In this document: piece by piece, positions 18,001-26,559 of the stretch
Layout: each line of letters opens with the position of its first letter
Position numbering within the stretch: position 1 is the first letter of the stretch
Assembly (NCBI GenBank): GCA_963780865.1
Contig: CAWADT010000022.1
Coordinates: 131,470 to 195,469 of the forward strand
Direction of reading: 5' to 3'
Origin: FEN-1073 sp963780865
GTDB taxonomy: Bacteria; Chloroflexota; Anaerolineae; Anaerolineales; RBG-16-64-43
Length of the DNA: 64,000 nucleotides
Notes under the pieces: model-generated
Databases searched by the model: none
What the model was told of the DNA's origin: nothing
Seen by the model: only the letters and a program-made list of their open reading frames with translations
Position numbers and translations under genes: made by a program

Positions 18001-18874
18001 CGCGCACGTCCAAGTGGCTGGGATGATCGTCCATGTTCGCCCGTTCCAGACCCGCCGCGGCAAGGCGATGGCTTTCGCTACGCTCGAGGATCTGCAGGGT
18101 TCGATCGAGCTGATCCTCTTCCCGTCGGTGTGGGATAAGGTCAAAGCGGTAATCGAAGACGGCGCGGTGGTGCTGGTGAGCGGCAAGGCGGAGACCGGAA
18201 CCGGCACGCCGCGGGTGCTCGCCGAAACGATCACCACGGACCTTAAAAATGCCGGCACCGCGCGGAAGAAGGATCCGGCCCCGACCTCGGCCGTTCCCAC
18301 GCCGATCGTTCCCGCCGATCCCGCCTCTCCGAGCGAGGAGGATTGGATGCCGCCGCCGTGCGATCCGTTGGATGAGATGGCAGCGGTTCCGCAGATGGCG
18401 GCACCGACGCCTGCCAAGATCATGGAAATTAAAAAGGTGGATTTGCCGGTATTGCCGCCGGAGGTGATATTAGCATCTGCTCCACCAATAGCGTTACAAC
18501 CACAGGAAATCAAGAAAGAGGATCCGCCCGCGATGCCGCTTCCCCCGTCTTTACCGGGGCAGGCGGCAACGGTGCCGGTGGTACCGCCCGCATCGATTGC
18601 GCAGCAAAAGATCGACGGACCGAAGATGATCGTCCTCTTCCTGCGCGAAACGGGCGACCGGGCGCGCGACACGCGCCGGTTGCGCATCCTCTACGGGTTG
18701 CTCACCTCCTATCCGGGCGAGGACCGGTTTGCATTTCACATATCCGAAGCCCAACGCACCTACCGTCTGGAATTCCCGGCCAACACCACCGCCTGGTCCG
18801 CGGAGTTGGAAAGGCAGGTGAATCACCTGGTCGGAACGGGATGCATCGAGGTGCAGCCGTGGACGGTGCAATGA
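15047..18874 (+). CDS. dnaE: DNA polymerase III alpha subunit DnaE
   Basis: Replicative polymerase, 1275 residues. The PHP domain (~1-280) starts FVHLHVHTEYSLLDG and keeps DHG and further His/Asp positions, so metal binding and proofreading are plausible. The palm has MPDIDLDFQDDQRG (~385-400) with the catalytic Asp residues, and GTHAAGVVIS, DGVFQVEGSGMRRYL, QEQLMRAVIDMAGY follow. HhH and OB-fold regions come next (VQVAGMIVHVRPFQTRRGKAMAF, ~985). A Pro-rich linker of about 120 residues (~1066-1188) leads to a small C-terminal domain. ATG 15047 is preferred over a TTG at 14993, which would lie on the -10 region and lacks homology. The stop overlaps the next ATG. Confidence 0.95.
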   Translation: MSFVHLHVHTEYSLLDGLGKIPRLVARAKELGMPALAITDHGVMFGVVEFYNAAREAGIRPIIGIEAYLAPRGMHDREARVDRDPPHLLLLAQTDAGYRNLLQIASAAQLEGFYYKPRIDREYLAAHAEGLICTSGCLAAEIPHALAEGRTQDAERLIGWYKDLFGDRFYIELQEHEIPELREVNKRLVELAPRFGVGMVATNDVHYVMPEDSTAHDILLCIQTQTVVSETNRMRMSGSSYYLRSPQEMQALFGEVPGAIANTLAIAERCSVDLGFKGYHLPVFPVPEGKTSEGYLRELCAEGLRERYGARADEPDIQKRLEYELGIIHKMGFDMYFLIVWDLCRYALQSRIWYNARGSAEGSLAAYALRITLVDPLEHGLIFERFLNPSRVSMPDIDLDFQDDQRGRVLEYAARRYGADKVAQIITFGTMAARAAVRDVGRVLDIPLPEVDKLAKLIPNTPGRAVTLAEALQEVPALRETYEGTDYLRDLVDTAAKLEGVIRNAGTHAAGVVISDKPLVEYVPLHRPTRGALEDSPVAAVTQFEMQVLDKLGLLKVDFLGLATLTVMQRACALISERHDKEFTLDTIPTDDPAIFELLGRGETDGVFQVEGSGMRRYLMEMKPTRLDHVIAMIALFRPGPIEFIPLYIQRMHGLQPVEYRHPSLEPILRETYGILIYQEQLMRAVIDMAGYTPSEADDLRKAVSKKNAESIKKHRAKFIAGAGKVLQIQADLAAAIFDDWEGFARYGFNKAHAADYGVICAQTAYLKAHYPVEFMTALLSASKNEIEKVALYIADCRRMGVAVLPPSVNHSGWDFTIEEKAEGGYAIRYGLGAVKNVGEGPVNEFLRVREQTGPFASLDDLAARVDLRRVGKRALESLVKVGALDALGERVGVLNSLDAILSVSASHFRAQEAGQISMFASAAGAPIETITLAPSGTVAKRTMLEWEKELLGLYVSDHPLSAYLEELQNVVTHYSAELTEPVNGAHVQVAGMIVHVRPFQTRRGKAMAFATLEDLQGSIELILFPSVWDKVKAVIEDGAVVLVSGKAETGTGTPRVLAETITTDLKNAGTARKKDPAPTSAVPTPIVPADPASPSEEDWMPPPCDPLDEMAAVPQMAAPTPAKIMEIKKVDLPVLPPEVILASAPPIALQPQEIKKEDPPAMPLPPSLPGQAATVPVVPPASIAQQKIDGPKMIVLFLRETGDRARDTRRLRILYGLLTSYPGEDRFAFHISEAQRTYRLEFPANTTAWSAELERQVNHLVGTGCIEVQPWTVQ

Positions 18875-19335
18875 AGAAGACGGGGGCTTTTGTCCGTATT
18901 TTCCCACGCGCCCTGGTGATCGCGGCGGGTATTACCACCGGCTGCCTGATGACCGGCCTGGGGCTGGCGATCCGGCTGCAGGATGCGGTTCCCGCCGGCG
19001 GGCTTAGCGCGTGGTTTGGAACGGCGTTCTTCGACGGCTTGGGGTGGACCGCCTACCGGACGGGATGGGTGCTGGTGCTGGAGGGGATCTTCTGGGTGGC
19101 GGCGATGGCGGCGTGGGGAACGCGCAACCGCTGGGGCTGGTGGACCGCGGTGGCGGCCGGCGTCGCTTCCCTGGTGTTCGCCCCCGGAGGGACGATCGCG
19201 GGAATTTTCGTCCTGGCGATGTTGATTCCGTTCATTCTGCACGACCGTCCCTGGCGCGAGGCGATGAAACGCAGGGCGGAGGGCAAAGCGCCGGCCGCTG
19301 AGGCAATCGATCTGGCGAAATGCGATTCAGGATAA
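18871..19335 (+). CDS. small membrane protein, unknown
   Basis: 154 residues with four hydrophobic segments (VIAAGITTGCLMTGLGLAI, GWVLVLEGIFWVAAMAAW, WWTAVAAGVASLVFA, IAGIFVLAMLIPFIL) and a charged tail. The ATG overlaps the dnaE stop (ATGA), so it is translated from the same message. No known family was recognised; the coupling to dnaE may be only positional. Confidence 0.7.
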   Translation: MKKTGAFVRIFPRALVIAAGITTGCLMTGLGLAIRLQDAVPAGGLSAWFGTAFFDGLGWTAYRTGWVLVLEGIFWVAAMAAWGTRNRWGWWTAVAAGVASLVFAPGGTIAGIFVLAMLIPFILHDRPWREAMKRRAEGKAPAAEAIDLAKCDSG

Positions 19336-19524
19336 GAGTGAAGTGCAAGGAATCACTCTGACTGCCGGTTCTGGTAGGAGGATTTCGCGGTTCCAACCGA
19401 TTTCGCAGAAAATCGGCACTGGAGGGCTACTCCCAAGGATTGGGTCTTTCCGTGTAATCCATATAGTCCGAGAAATCCGCGGACATCTGTTTAAAAAGCA
19501 AAGGACGGCCCCGAGCAAGCAGGC

Positions 19525-19710
19525 ATGGAAAATAAACTGGCCTCTAAATTCAATACCGCTTCCGCGCTCAACATCCTGGCCGGCGTTCTTTTCGTTGCGG
19601 CCGCGTTCCATCCGCTGACCGGAGAGCCGGGTGTTGAATACGCGTATATTTTCATCGGGGCGTTATTTATCCTATTGGGGATTGCGGGGGTTATCAGGAA
19701 ATCCAAATAG
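19525..19710 (+). CDS. small two-helix membrane protein
   Basis: 61 residues: MENKLASKFN, helix 1 (LNILAGVLFVAAAF), a loop HPLTGEPGVEYA, helix 2 (YIFIGALFILLGIAGVI) and a basic end RKSK. The pattern fits a real positive-inside membrane peptide. The ribosome-binding site is weak (AGCAGG). Function unknown. Confidence 0.55.
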   Translation: MENKLASKFNTASALNILAGVLFVAAAFHPLTGEPGVEYAYIFIGALFILLGIAGVIRKSK

Positions 19711-20056
19711 TCGCGATCGCCGGGAAAAACTGAAGGCTGAAATACTATGCGCCGGTTTCACTCATCCGGCGAAAGTCCGACGCGCTCGGGAGGAAGGCCG
19801 GAGCGCCGGGAAGAATCGGCAGAGATATCTAAAGAGGGCGAAATTAACTGGAGACCAGGGGAAGAGATGATGATTCCAAAAAATCCGTCTTCGAGGTGCC
19901 TTGGTTGGAAGAAGGCAGTTCTAAATATTTTGAAAACAGACAAAGTGCCCTTCGAGCACTCGTTGGGAATGAAAATCCAATGGTTTTTGTGATCGAAAAT
20001 AACCAACGTGGATCATCTTAGCAGCGGAACACCATTCAATTTTCGGAGGAGAAAAA
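19711..20056. other. intergenic, no supported gene
   Basis: An 81-codon open frame exists at 19747-19992, but its composition is not protein-like and it lacks a good ribosome-binding site. A strong site (GGAGGAG) at 20045-20051 belongs to the next gene. Confidence 0.4.
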
Positions 20057-20665
20057 ATGGCTTATAGGGGAACGTCGACGATCATGGCGCAGGTGGCCGT
20101 CAGTTGTGAAAGGTGCGGGAACGGTTTCGGCTATAACCACAAACTCGCCAGTTTTGCGCAACATTCGAACGAGTATAGGGCAATGGCAATCGCGCAGGAA
20201 AATCTGCAAAAACGGATCGATGCGGTCAAGGCCGGTAATGTTGGCTTAATTGCGGAGAATAAACGCTGTCCGAAATGTGGTTATGTTCAATCCTGGATGA
20301 TTGCTCCCATTCGCAAACGGCGAGGGATGATCTGGGGTTTGGTATTCGGAATCGCAACCTATGTAGTAGCTTTTCCGATGCTCTTCGTGCTAAATAATAG
20401 TCCCTTGCATAGCGATTATATGATTCCGGTCTTTTTCTTCGTGTTGCCAGTGGCAATCTATTTTATCGTTCGCTCGATTGTTATGTTGCTCTATCGACCG
20501 AATAGGGGAAGCGAGGTCCAACCGCAAGCCAAGCTGCCCAATATCGAATTCAAATCCCCGTTGGATTTGGATAATTCCGGCGAATGGAAATGTCCGAATT
20601 GCGGAGGAACCAATCCGGCCAAAAGAAAAACTTGTTTGGGGTGTAATACGCCCAACCCAGCTTAA
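20057..20665 (+). CDS. zinc-ribbon membrane protein, unknown
   Basis: 202 residues. N-terminal zinc ribbon built from CERCG (~17-21) and CPKCG (~71-75), then two helices (IWGLVFGIATYVVAFPMLFVL and MIPVFFFVLPVAIYFIVRSIVMLL). A C-terminal RanBP2-type finger reads WKCPNCGGTNPAKRKTCLGCNTPN. Membrane proteins with a zinc finger at each end are common in soil and sediment bacteria, but the role is not known. GGAGGAG upstream supports the start. Confidence 0.75.
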   Translation: MAYRGTSTIMAQVAVSCERCGNGFGYNHKLASFAQHSNEYRAMAIAQENLQKRIDAVKAGNVGLIAENKRCPKCGYVQSWMIAPIRKRRGMIWGLVFGIATYVVAFPMLFVLNNSPLHSDYMIPVFFFVLPVAIYFIVRSIVMLLYRPNRGSEVQPQAKLPNIEFKSPLDLDNSGEWKCPNCGGTNPAKRKTCLGCNTPNPA

Positions 20666-20931
20666 GCTTGGGTGGTTATAAGGCCCACCCCACAGCGGCA
20701 ACCCGCCCCAGCTTGGGTGGGCTGGGGTAACCTTCCGCGAAGAACATACGGGGTCAGGCTCGCCGATGCTCTTCGCTCGTCCGCTTCGCAACATCATCGC
20801 TCAAAGAGCAATAACGAGCGGTGATGCTTCGCGGGTGCAGGCGGGGGACGGATAGAGTCCTCCGCCGTTCGGCGCTCAGAAGACTGAACCTTGTATTTGT
20901 CGACAGGCATCTCTATTCACTGAGGATAACT
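20666..20931. repeat. GC-rich inverted repeats after the zinc-ribbon gene
   Basis: GCCCAACCCAGC(TTAA)GCTTGGGT straddles the stop codon of the preceding gene, and CCCACCCCA...TGGGTGGGCTGGGG follows. The start resembles the GCCCAAC half of the attC-like repeats found at 45-55 kb, but no matching second half was found. Confidence 0.4.
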
Positions 20932-21306
20932 ATGAACATCATTCTTTGGGTATTGCAAATTATCCTGTGCATAAAATTCTTATCCACTTCCTTTTCGCAT
21001 GGCGTGCAAACCAACAATTCCAAAATGGAACAATCCATTAAAAAAATGGGTTCTTCCGCGCCCATATTTCACAGAATCTTCGCCATCATCATATTGATTG
21101 GAGCGATAGGAGTTCTTCTTCCCTCAATCTTCGGGTTGAATAATTTGATTACTATTCTTTCCGGCATATTGCTGATGGTCATCATGGCGTTGTCAATTGT
21201 CTTTCACCTCCGCAGCCGAGAACAACCGGTATTGCTCGCCGATTTGGTCTTATGCATTCTTTCCGCATTCGTTGCGTTTGGCCGCTGGAGGTTATTCCCC
21301 TTGTAG
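20932..21306 (+). CDS. DoxX-like small membrane protein
   Basis: 124 residues with four hydrophobic helices: IILWVLQIILCIKFLST, FAIIILIGAIGVLLPSIFGL, ITILSGILLMVIMALSIVFHL and a last one near VLCILSAFVAFGRW. The length, helix spacing and the FGRW ending fit the DoxX/DoxD-like membrane family. ATG 20932 follows TGAGGAT; an earlier in-frame start at 20821 would add a stretch that reads like repeat DNA. Cytoplasmic-membrane location; substrate unknown. Confidence 0.75.
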   Translation: MNIILWVLQIILCIKFLSTSFSHGVQTNNSKMEQSIKKMGSSAPIFHRIFAIIILIGAIGVLLPSIFGLNNLITILSGILLMVIMALSIVFHLRSREQPVLLADLVLCILSAFVAFGRWRLFPL

Positions 21307-21789
21307 GAAACGAGGCGCCCAACCGGCGGCGTCTACCCGCCCCGTCTTTTCGGATGAAGATGACCCCAAGAAAGAACGCGCAATGGCTAAGCATTGGCCA
21401 ACCCGGCGAATTCAGCAGAGTGTTTGTTGGTTTTCAGAGGTTCTTGTCTCTGTTGCCAAGTGTGGCGTAGCCACGTTCGAGGGCAAGGGGGCAACAAGCA
21501 AATACAACTAACCGATTAATCCTTCAGTCAAATTACCGAATTATCCTAAGGTAAGCTTCCTATAGAATAAATGGTTGCATGCATAAGCGGCCAAACGCAT
21601 AAACCGCTAGCCGGTGGGCGGATAGAATCATGTTCAAATTAATCAATAAAAAATGGGAAGATGACCCAATAATTATTGGAAGTGATTAAATAAATTAAAA
21701 TATTCTCCAATGAATAAACCGTCTGTCCAATTCTATAATTACGTTTGAATAAACCGGACCATTGATCCTGAAAAAATAAGGAGGGGAAT
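21307..21789. other. intergenic with degraded repeat traces
   Basis: No convincing gene. GCGCCCAACCGGCGGCG at 21313-21329 again looks like one half of an attC-type site directly behind a membrane-protein gene. The remainder is AT-rich. AAGGAGGGGA at 21779-21788 is the ribosome-binding site of the next gene. Confidence 0.4.
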
Positions 21790-22404
21790 ATGAATCGTAC
21801 AACGCTTGGTATTTCTGTTCTGGTCGTTTTTTCGTTTCTCTCCGCGTGCAGTACGGCCACCAGCACGCCGACCAGCATCCTTGTTCCGACGTCCGCTTCG
21901 GCGCCAACCAGCACGCAACAGCAAACGGCGGTGGCGACGGCAAAGACATCGCTTGACCCCTGTGAGGTGATCACCAGTAAGGAGGCGTCGACGCTCGCCG
22001 GCGCCTCGTTCGGAGCGGGCGTGGAGAGCGTCACTTCCGGCGGCGGAAATTTCTGCACCTACGGCGCCAACACCAAGAACGTGTTTATGGTGTTCGTCGG
22101 CCAGGCGGCGGACATAGCCACGGCGAAGAAGTATCAAGCCGATTTCTTGGCCACGATTTAGGAGAACCTGGCGCAGCTGACTAGCGAAGGGTTTGTCCCG
22201 ACCGATGTGGCCGGATTGGGGGATGCGGCGATCTACGACGAGGCGAGCTTCACCTTGCCGACGGGGACCCTCAACGGCAGCGTAATCGGCGTCCGGAAGG
22301 GTACAATCTTCTTCGGCTTTAGCGATCTTGTCGCCGACGGGCCGGCGCCCACCCGCGCGGCGATGGAAGCCGAGGCCAAGACCATCCTTGGACAGCTGCC
22401 TTAG
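21790..22404 (+). pseudogene. DUF3558-like lipoprotein interrupted by an in-frame TAG
   Basis: Signal peptide with lipobox FLSAC (Cys20), a Thr/Ser/Pro linker, then a domain starting DPCEVITSKEASTLAGASFG with the spaced Cys pair typical of DUF3558-like secreted proteins. Translation stops at TAG 22159-22161 after FLATI, yet the same frame stays open and protein-like to 22404 (ENLAQLTSEGFVPTDVAGLGDAAIYDEASF ... AAMEAEAKTILGQLP). One CAG-to-TAG change would explain it. Read through, the product is 204 residues. A strong AAGGAGG site suggests it was, or is, expressed. Confidence 0.75.
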
Positions 22405-22540
22405 GCTTGGCGCCGATTTGTCCGCGACAAAGGCAAGATCCTCAATGAGATTCCGCAGCGGTAGGCATAGGATTCAGGTGATTCACAATTGGTAATGGTT
22501 ATTCTGCCTACAGCAACAGCCCTGCACCCTAGCACAATCC

Positions 22541-22575
22541 AGTGCCCTTCCACATCCGAAGGGCACTTTGCTTTT
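22541..22575 (+). terminator. Rho-independent terminator
   Basis: 10-bp perfect stem AGTGCCCTTC/GAAGGGCACT (22541-22550, 22558-22567) with a 7-nt loop, then TTGCTTTTC. It lies 137 bases after the interrupted lipoprotein gene. Nothing else is visible in 22405-22936. Confidence 0.7.
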
Positions 22576-22936
22576 CGGGGCGGACTGTTTCCGTGAAAAA
22601 TCCAAGACCGCGAATGATCGCGGGCAGGCAGGATGAGGACGGAATTTATCGTGATGACGAATTGGATATGGAATATTCCGGTTAAAATGAAAATGGAAAT
22701 TCGAACACGGCATACGGAAAAACCCGTCTTCGCCGGGCGATAGAGGTTTTTCATGCCGGGAAGCGCGAACCCGTGGAATTCTTTGCGCTTGGTTTTACGA
22801 GCTCAATCCCATCCAGCAGAGCACCCATTGCGCATTTCGGCCAGACGGCCGGCTGCTGGGTTTGGCGACTTATGGTAAAGGTGGACGTAGGTTATTATTG
22901 GCAAAGATAAATCAAATCAGTTCCGGAGAAAAAGTC

Positions 22937-23902
22937 ATGAAAGCGATTGTCTACACAAAGTATGGCCCCCCGGATGTCCTTCAGCTCAGGGACGTGGAAC
23001 GGCCCGCCCCCAAGGAAGGCGAAATCCTGGTTAAAATCCACGCGGCCTCTTTGAATGCCTATGACTGGCATTTCCTGACCGCCGATATTTTCCTGATTCG
23101 GCTGGCGGGCGGGGGGCTGTTTAAACCCAAAGATACGCGGCTCGGCGCGGATATTGCGGGCCGGGTGGAAGCGGTCGGCAGGAACAGCGGGCAATTTCAA
23201 CCGGGTGATGAAGTGTTCGGGGATGTGGGCAAAGGGGGTTTTGCCGAATATGTTTCCGCCCCGGAACGCGTACTGGCGCGGAAACCGGCCAATCTTTCGT
23301 TTGAGCAGGCGGCGGCCGTGCCCATGGCGGCCATCACCGCCCTGCAGGCCCTGCGGGATGCAGGGCGGATTCAGCCGGGGCAGAAGGTTTTAATCAACGG
23401 GGCCTCCGGAGGCGTGGGAACGTTTGCGGTGCAGATTGCCAAAACCTTTGGGGCCGAGGTAACGGCCGTTTGCTCCGCGGGGAAAATGGATTTGGCGCGC
23501 TCGCTGAGTGCGGATCACGTGATCGACTATACCAAGGAAGATTTCACCAAAAACGATCAGCGGTACGACCTCATTCTTGCCGCCAACGGATACCATCCGA
23601 TTACCGCGTACAAGCGCGCCTTGGCTCCCAAGGGAATTTACGTCATGGCCGGCGGCGCCACGGCGCAAATCTTCCAGGCGCTCCTCCTGGGGCCAAGGAT
23701 TTCGGAAACCGGCGGCAGGAAATTAGGGAGCATGACGGCCCATCTCAATCAAAAGGATTATTCTTTTCTCAAAGATCTTCTGGAGGCGGGCAAAATCGTA
23801 CCGGTTATCGATCGATGCTATCCGTTAAGCGAGGCTGCCGATGCGCTCCGATATCTTGGCGAAGGGAATGCCCGGGGAAAAATAGTCCTCACGATGGAAT
23901 GA
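22937..23902 (+). CDS. zinc-independent MDR-family quinone/alcohol oxidoreductase
   Basis: 321 residues, the usual size for the NADP-dependent quinone-oxidoreductase branch of medium-chain dehydrogenases. GroES-like half: DVERPAPKEGEILVKIHAASLNAYDW and LGADIAGRVEAVG. Rossmann half: VLINGASGGVGTFAVQIAKTFGAEVTAVCS (~145-175). The catalytic-zinc Cys/His ligands of alcohol dehydrogenases are absent. It probably reduces quinones or enones in the cytoplasm. ATG 22937 has GGAGA upstream; the longer frame from 22862 has none. It stands alone between intergenic spacers. Confidence 0.88.
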   Translation: MKAIVYTKYGPPDVLQLRDVERPAPKEGEILVKIHAASLNAYDWHFLTADIFLIRLAGGGLFKPKDTRLGADIAGRVEAVGRNSGQFQPGDEVFGDVGKGGFAEYVSAPERVLARKPANLSFEQAAAVPMAAITALQALRDAGRIQPGQKVLINGASGGVGTFAVQIAKTFGAEVTAVCSAGKMDLARSLSADHVIDYTKEDFTKNDQRYDLILAANGYHPITAYKRALAPKGIYVMAGGATAQIFQALLLGPRISETGGRKLGSMTAHLNQKDYSFLKDLLEAGKIVPVIDRCYPLSEAADALRYLGEGNARGKIVLTME

Positions 23903-24049
23903 GGTGGCCAGAATCTCAATATCCGACATTAAATAAGGCGGCTCAACCGCCCTACCAAAGTGTTTTTAAAAAAAATGGCATGGCAGGATGAGAGTTTTGC
24001 AATGAGGGAGCCGCGTCCGTCCATGGAACGTTTATGATGAGGTGACGAG

Positions 24050-24481
24050 ATGGTCATCGAGGTCAGGGTGCTTGGTCCAGGCGAGGAAACGGTTCTCCAA
24101 AACGCAACGCCGAATGTTTTTGATCATCCCGTGGACCCCCGCCTCGCCGCCGAGTTTCTCCGCGACGGCCGGCATCATCTGGCCGTGGCCCTGGACGGAG
24201 AGGCGGTGGTTGGTTTCGCGTCGGGCGTCACCTACCTGCATCCCGACAAGCCGCTCGAGCTTTGGATCAACGAAGTTGCGGTGGCTTCCAATTATCGCAG
24301 GCAAGGCATCGGCGCACGGGTCATTCAAGCTTTGATGGGAACGGGACGCGAATTGGGATGCCACGCAGCGTGGGTGCTCACCGATCGGTCGAACGCCCCC
24401 GCGAACCGATTGTATCAATCCGTTGGAGGCGCGATAGGCCCGGGCGAAACCATCCTGTATTCGTTTGCGCTCGATCGATGA
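24050..24481 (+). CDS. GNAT acetyltransferase, AAC(3)-I-like
   Basis: 143 residues with one GNAT domain. INEVAVASNYRRQGIGARVIQAL contains the acetyl-CoA motif (R/Q)xxGxG/A, and LYQSVGGAIGPGE is motif B. The N-terminal NVFDHPVDPRLAAEFLRDGRHHLAVAL resembles the aminoglycoside 3-N-acetyltransferase I group, in which many housekeeping members do not give resistance. The acceptor is therefore unknown. ATG 24050 follows GAGGTGACGAG. Confidence 0.78.
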   Translation: MVIEVRVLGPGEETVLQNATPNVFDHPVDPRLAAEFLRDGRHHLAVALDGEAVVGFASGVTYLHPDKPLELWINEVAVASNYRRQGIGARVIQALMGTGRELGCHAAWVLTDRSNAPANRLYQSVGGAIGPGETILYSFALDR

Positions 24482-24654
24482 ATGGGCGTTGAAAAATAAA
24501 AGCAGCCCAATCGATGACGACAAACGGGTTTGGCTTTTCGTGAGTGGAATCCTTGAATCCTTATCCGGTCTGGATCCGTGTAAAATACCATCCATTACCG
24601 AGGAATATCCCATCCGGAATTTGCCGGAAAAGGTCATATGCCTTTGGTAATCTG

Positions 24655-24683
24655 TTGTTTGTGCCGGCGTTGCATGCTATAAA
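24655..24683 (+). promoter_or_regulatory. putative promoter of the aldo/keto reductase gene
   Basis: TTGTTT (24655-24660), 17-bp spacer, TATAAA (24678-24683), followed by AAGGAG at 24711-24716 and the ATG at 24725. Confidence 0.5.
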
Positions 24684-24724
24684 AGCCTAACCAACGGCAA
24701 TGCGCTCAGAAAGGAGTTGCCAGG

Positions 24725-25738
24725 ATGGACTATAAGTTGATCGGCAGGACCGGCGTCAAAGTCTCCGCCTTGTGTTTTGGAACCATGTCGTTCGGAGGGG
24801 ACGCAGACAAAGCCACCTCCCAAACCCTCTTTCATCGTTGCCGGGAGGCCGGAATTAATTTCTTCGATTGCGCCGACGTCTATCAAGAGGGGGTCGCTGA
24901 AGAAATCCTGGGCGAACTGGTTGCCCCGTGCCGGGACGAAGTGATTCTGACCAGCAAAGTCTTTTTCCCCACGGGGGAGGATCTGAATGCGCGCGGCGCC
25001 TCGCGCCGCCACCTCGTGGCCGCCGTCGAAGCCAGCCTCAAGCGCCTGAAGACGGATCATCTCGATTTTTATTTCATTCACCGATTCGACGCCGGTACGC
25101 CGCTTGAAGAAACGCTTCGCGCATTGGACGATCTGGTGCGCTGGGGGAAGATTCTCTACCCGGCGGCGAGCAATTTTGCCGCCTGGCAGTATGCGAAAGC
25201 CTTGGGGATCTCGGCTCAAGCCGGACTGGCCCGTTTTGAGTGCATTCAACCTATGTATAACCTGGTGAAACGCCAGGCGGAAGTGGAAATCCTGCCCATG
25301 GCGCTTTCGGAAACTCTGGGAGTGATTCCCTATAGTCCGCTCGGGGGAGGTTTGCTGACCGGCAAATACGGCACTTCGCGCCGGCCGGCGTCTGGACGGT
25401 TGATCGATAATAAAATGTACAAGACGCGGTATGGGGTGGGCGGGACGTTTGACGTAGCCCAGCGGTTTTCCGACTTTGCGCAATCGCACGGCTTCGCGCC
25501 CGCCAGTCTGGCGGTGGCCTGGGTGGCCGGCCATCCGGCGGTGACGGCCCCGATCATCGGGGCGCGGAACCTGGTGCAGTTGGACGATTCCCTGAAAGCT
25601 GTGGAAATCAAGCTTACGCCGGATTTGCGGGCGGAAATTTCCGCGCTCGCACCCGAACCGCCGCTCGCGACGGATCGCGAGGAAGAGCGAACATCGGAAG
25701 GATTTATACCGAATCTGAAAGGAAGCGTTCCGCGGTGA
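24725..25738 (+). CDS. aldo/keto reductase
   Basis: 337-residue (beta/alpha)8 NADPH-dependent oxidoreductase. The catalytic tetrad is visible: Asp and Tyr in FFDCADVYQEG (~48-58), Lys in ILTSKVFFP (~80), His in FYFIHRFD (~118). Cofactor-binding blocks IPYSPLGGGLLTGKYG (~202) and TAPIIGARNLVQLDDSL (~275) follow. The subgroup is the voltage-channel-beta/YajO-like branch. Substrate unknown. It has its own promoter and a strong AAGGAG site. Confidence 0.9.
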   Translation: MDYKLIGRTGVKVSALCFGTMSFGGDADKATSQTLFHRCREAGINFFDCADVYQEGVAEEILGELVAPCRDEVILTSKVFFPTGEDLNARGASRRHLVAAVEASLKRLKTDHLDFYFIHRFDAGTPLEETLRALDDLVRWGKILYPAASNFAAWQYAKALGISAQAGLARFECIQPMYNLVKRQAEVEILPMALSETLGVIPYSPLGGGLLTGKYGTSRRPASGRLIDNKMYKTRYGVGGTFDVAQRFSDFAQSHGFAPASLAVAWVAGHPAVTAPIIGARNLVQLDDSLKAVEIKLTPDLRAEISALAPEPPLATDREEERTSEGFIPNLKGSVPR

Positions 25739-25872
25739 AAGCGCCCGACCGGCCAGCAAACGGTAGCGTCCATCCCGGCGTCAGAGCTCTGGTCGATGGG
25801 CGGATGGTCTGGAGCGGTTGTTGAAAAACCGGGAATTTATTTTATCTTCCGAGGAATGTCTATTTCAATGAG

Positions 25873-26559
25873 ATGCTGAATCAGACAAAGAAATCGTTTT
25901 GGGCGGGGGTCCGCGCTGAATCTCCGCTGTTAATTGGAGTATTCCCCTTTGGCCTGATCTACGGCGCACTCGCGCTCGGCGCCGGACTATCACCGGCCGC
26001 GGCGCAGATGATGTCGTCCATCGTGTTCGCGGGGTCATCCCAATTCGTCGCCGCGCAGTTGATTCATGATTCCGCGCCGGGTTTCATCATTGTCCTGACA
26101 ATTGCCGTTGTCAACCTGCGCCACGTCCTGTATAGCGCTTCCATCGCGCCTTACCTTGAACATCTTTCGACGCGATGGAAAACAGTTTTGGCCTATCTTC
26201 TGACCGATGAAGCCTATGCCGCAACCATCGTTCATTACGAAGAAGAAGGATTCACTCCGACGAGCCATTGGTTCCTTCTGGGGGCGGGGTTGGCCTTGTG
26301 GACCACATGGCAACTGAGCAGCGCCTTGGGAATCTTCATCGGTGGGGCGCTTCCCGCTGCGTGGCCGCTCGACTTCGCGGTGCCGATTACATTTATTGCG
26401 ATGGTGATCCCCGTGCTGAGGGATAAACCGATCGTGGCGGCAGCGCTGTCGGCGGCCACGGTGGCCATACTAGCGGATAGCCTTCCGTACAAACTCGGGC
26501 TCATCCTCGCCGCGTTGGTCGGAATCGCCACGGGAATGTATTTGGAGAATCGCGGATGA
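25873..26559 (+). CDS. azlC: branched-chain amino acid exporter, large subunit AzlC
   Basis: 228 residues and about six helices. ESPLLIGVFPFGLIYGALAL, SSIVFAGSSQFVAAQLI and NLRHVLYSASIAPYL are AzlC signature stretches. With AzlD it forms a membrane exporter for branched-chain amino acids or their analogues. The stop overlaps the azlD start (ATGA), as in most azlCD operons. No regulator is adjacent. Confidence 0.92.
   Translation: MLNQTKKSFWAGVRAESPLLIGVFPFGLIYGALALGAGLSPAAAQMMSSIVFAGSSQFVAAQLIHDSAPGFIIVLTIAVVNLRHVLYSASIAPYLEHLSTRWKTVLAYLLTDEAYAATIVHYEEEGFTPTSHWFLLGAGLALWTTWQLSSALGIFIGGALPAAWPLDFAVPITFIAMVIPVLRDKPIVAAALSAATVAILADSLPYKLGLILAALVGIATGMYLENRG

Noticed and set aside
19747..19992. 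81-codon plus-strand open frame
   Set aside because: Low-complexity charged start, no ribosome-binding site and no domain; not supported as a gene.
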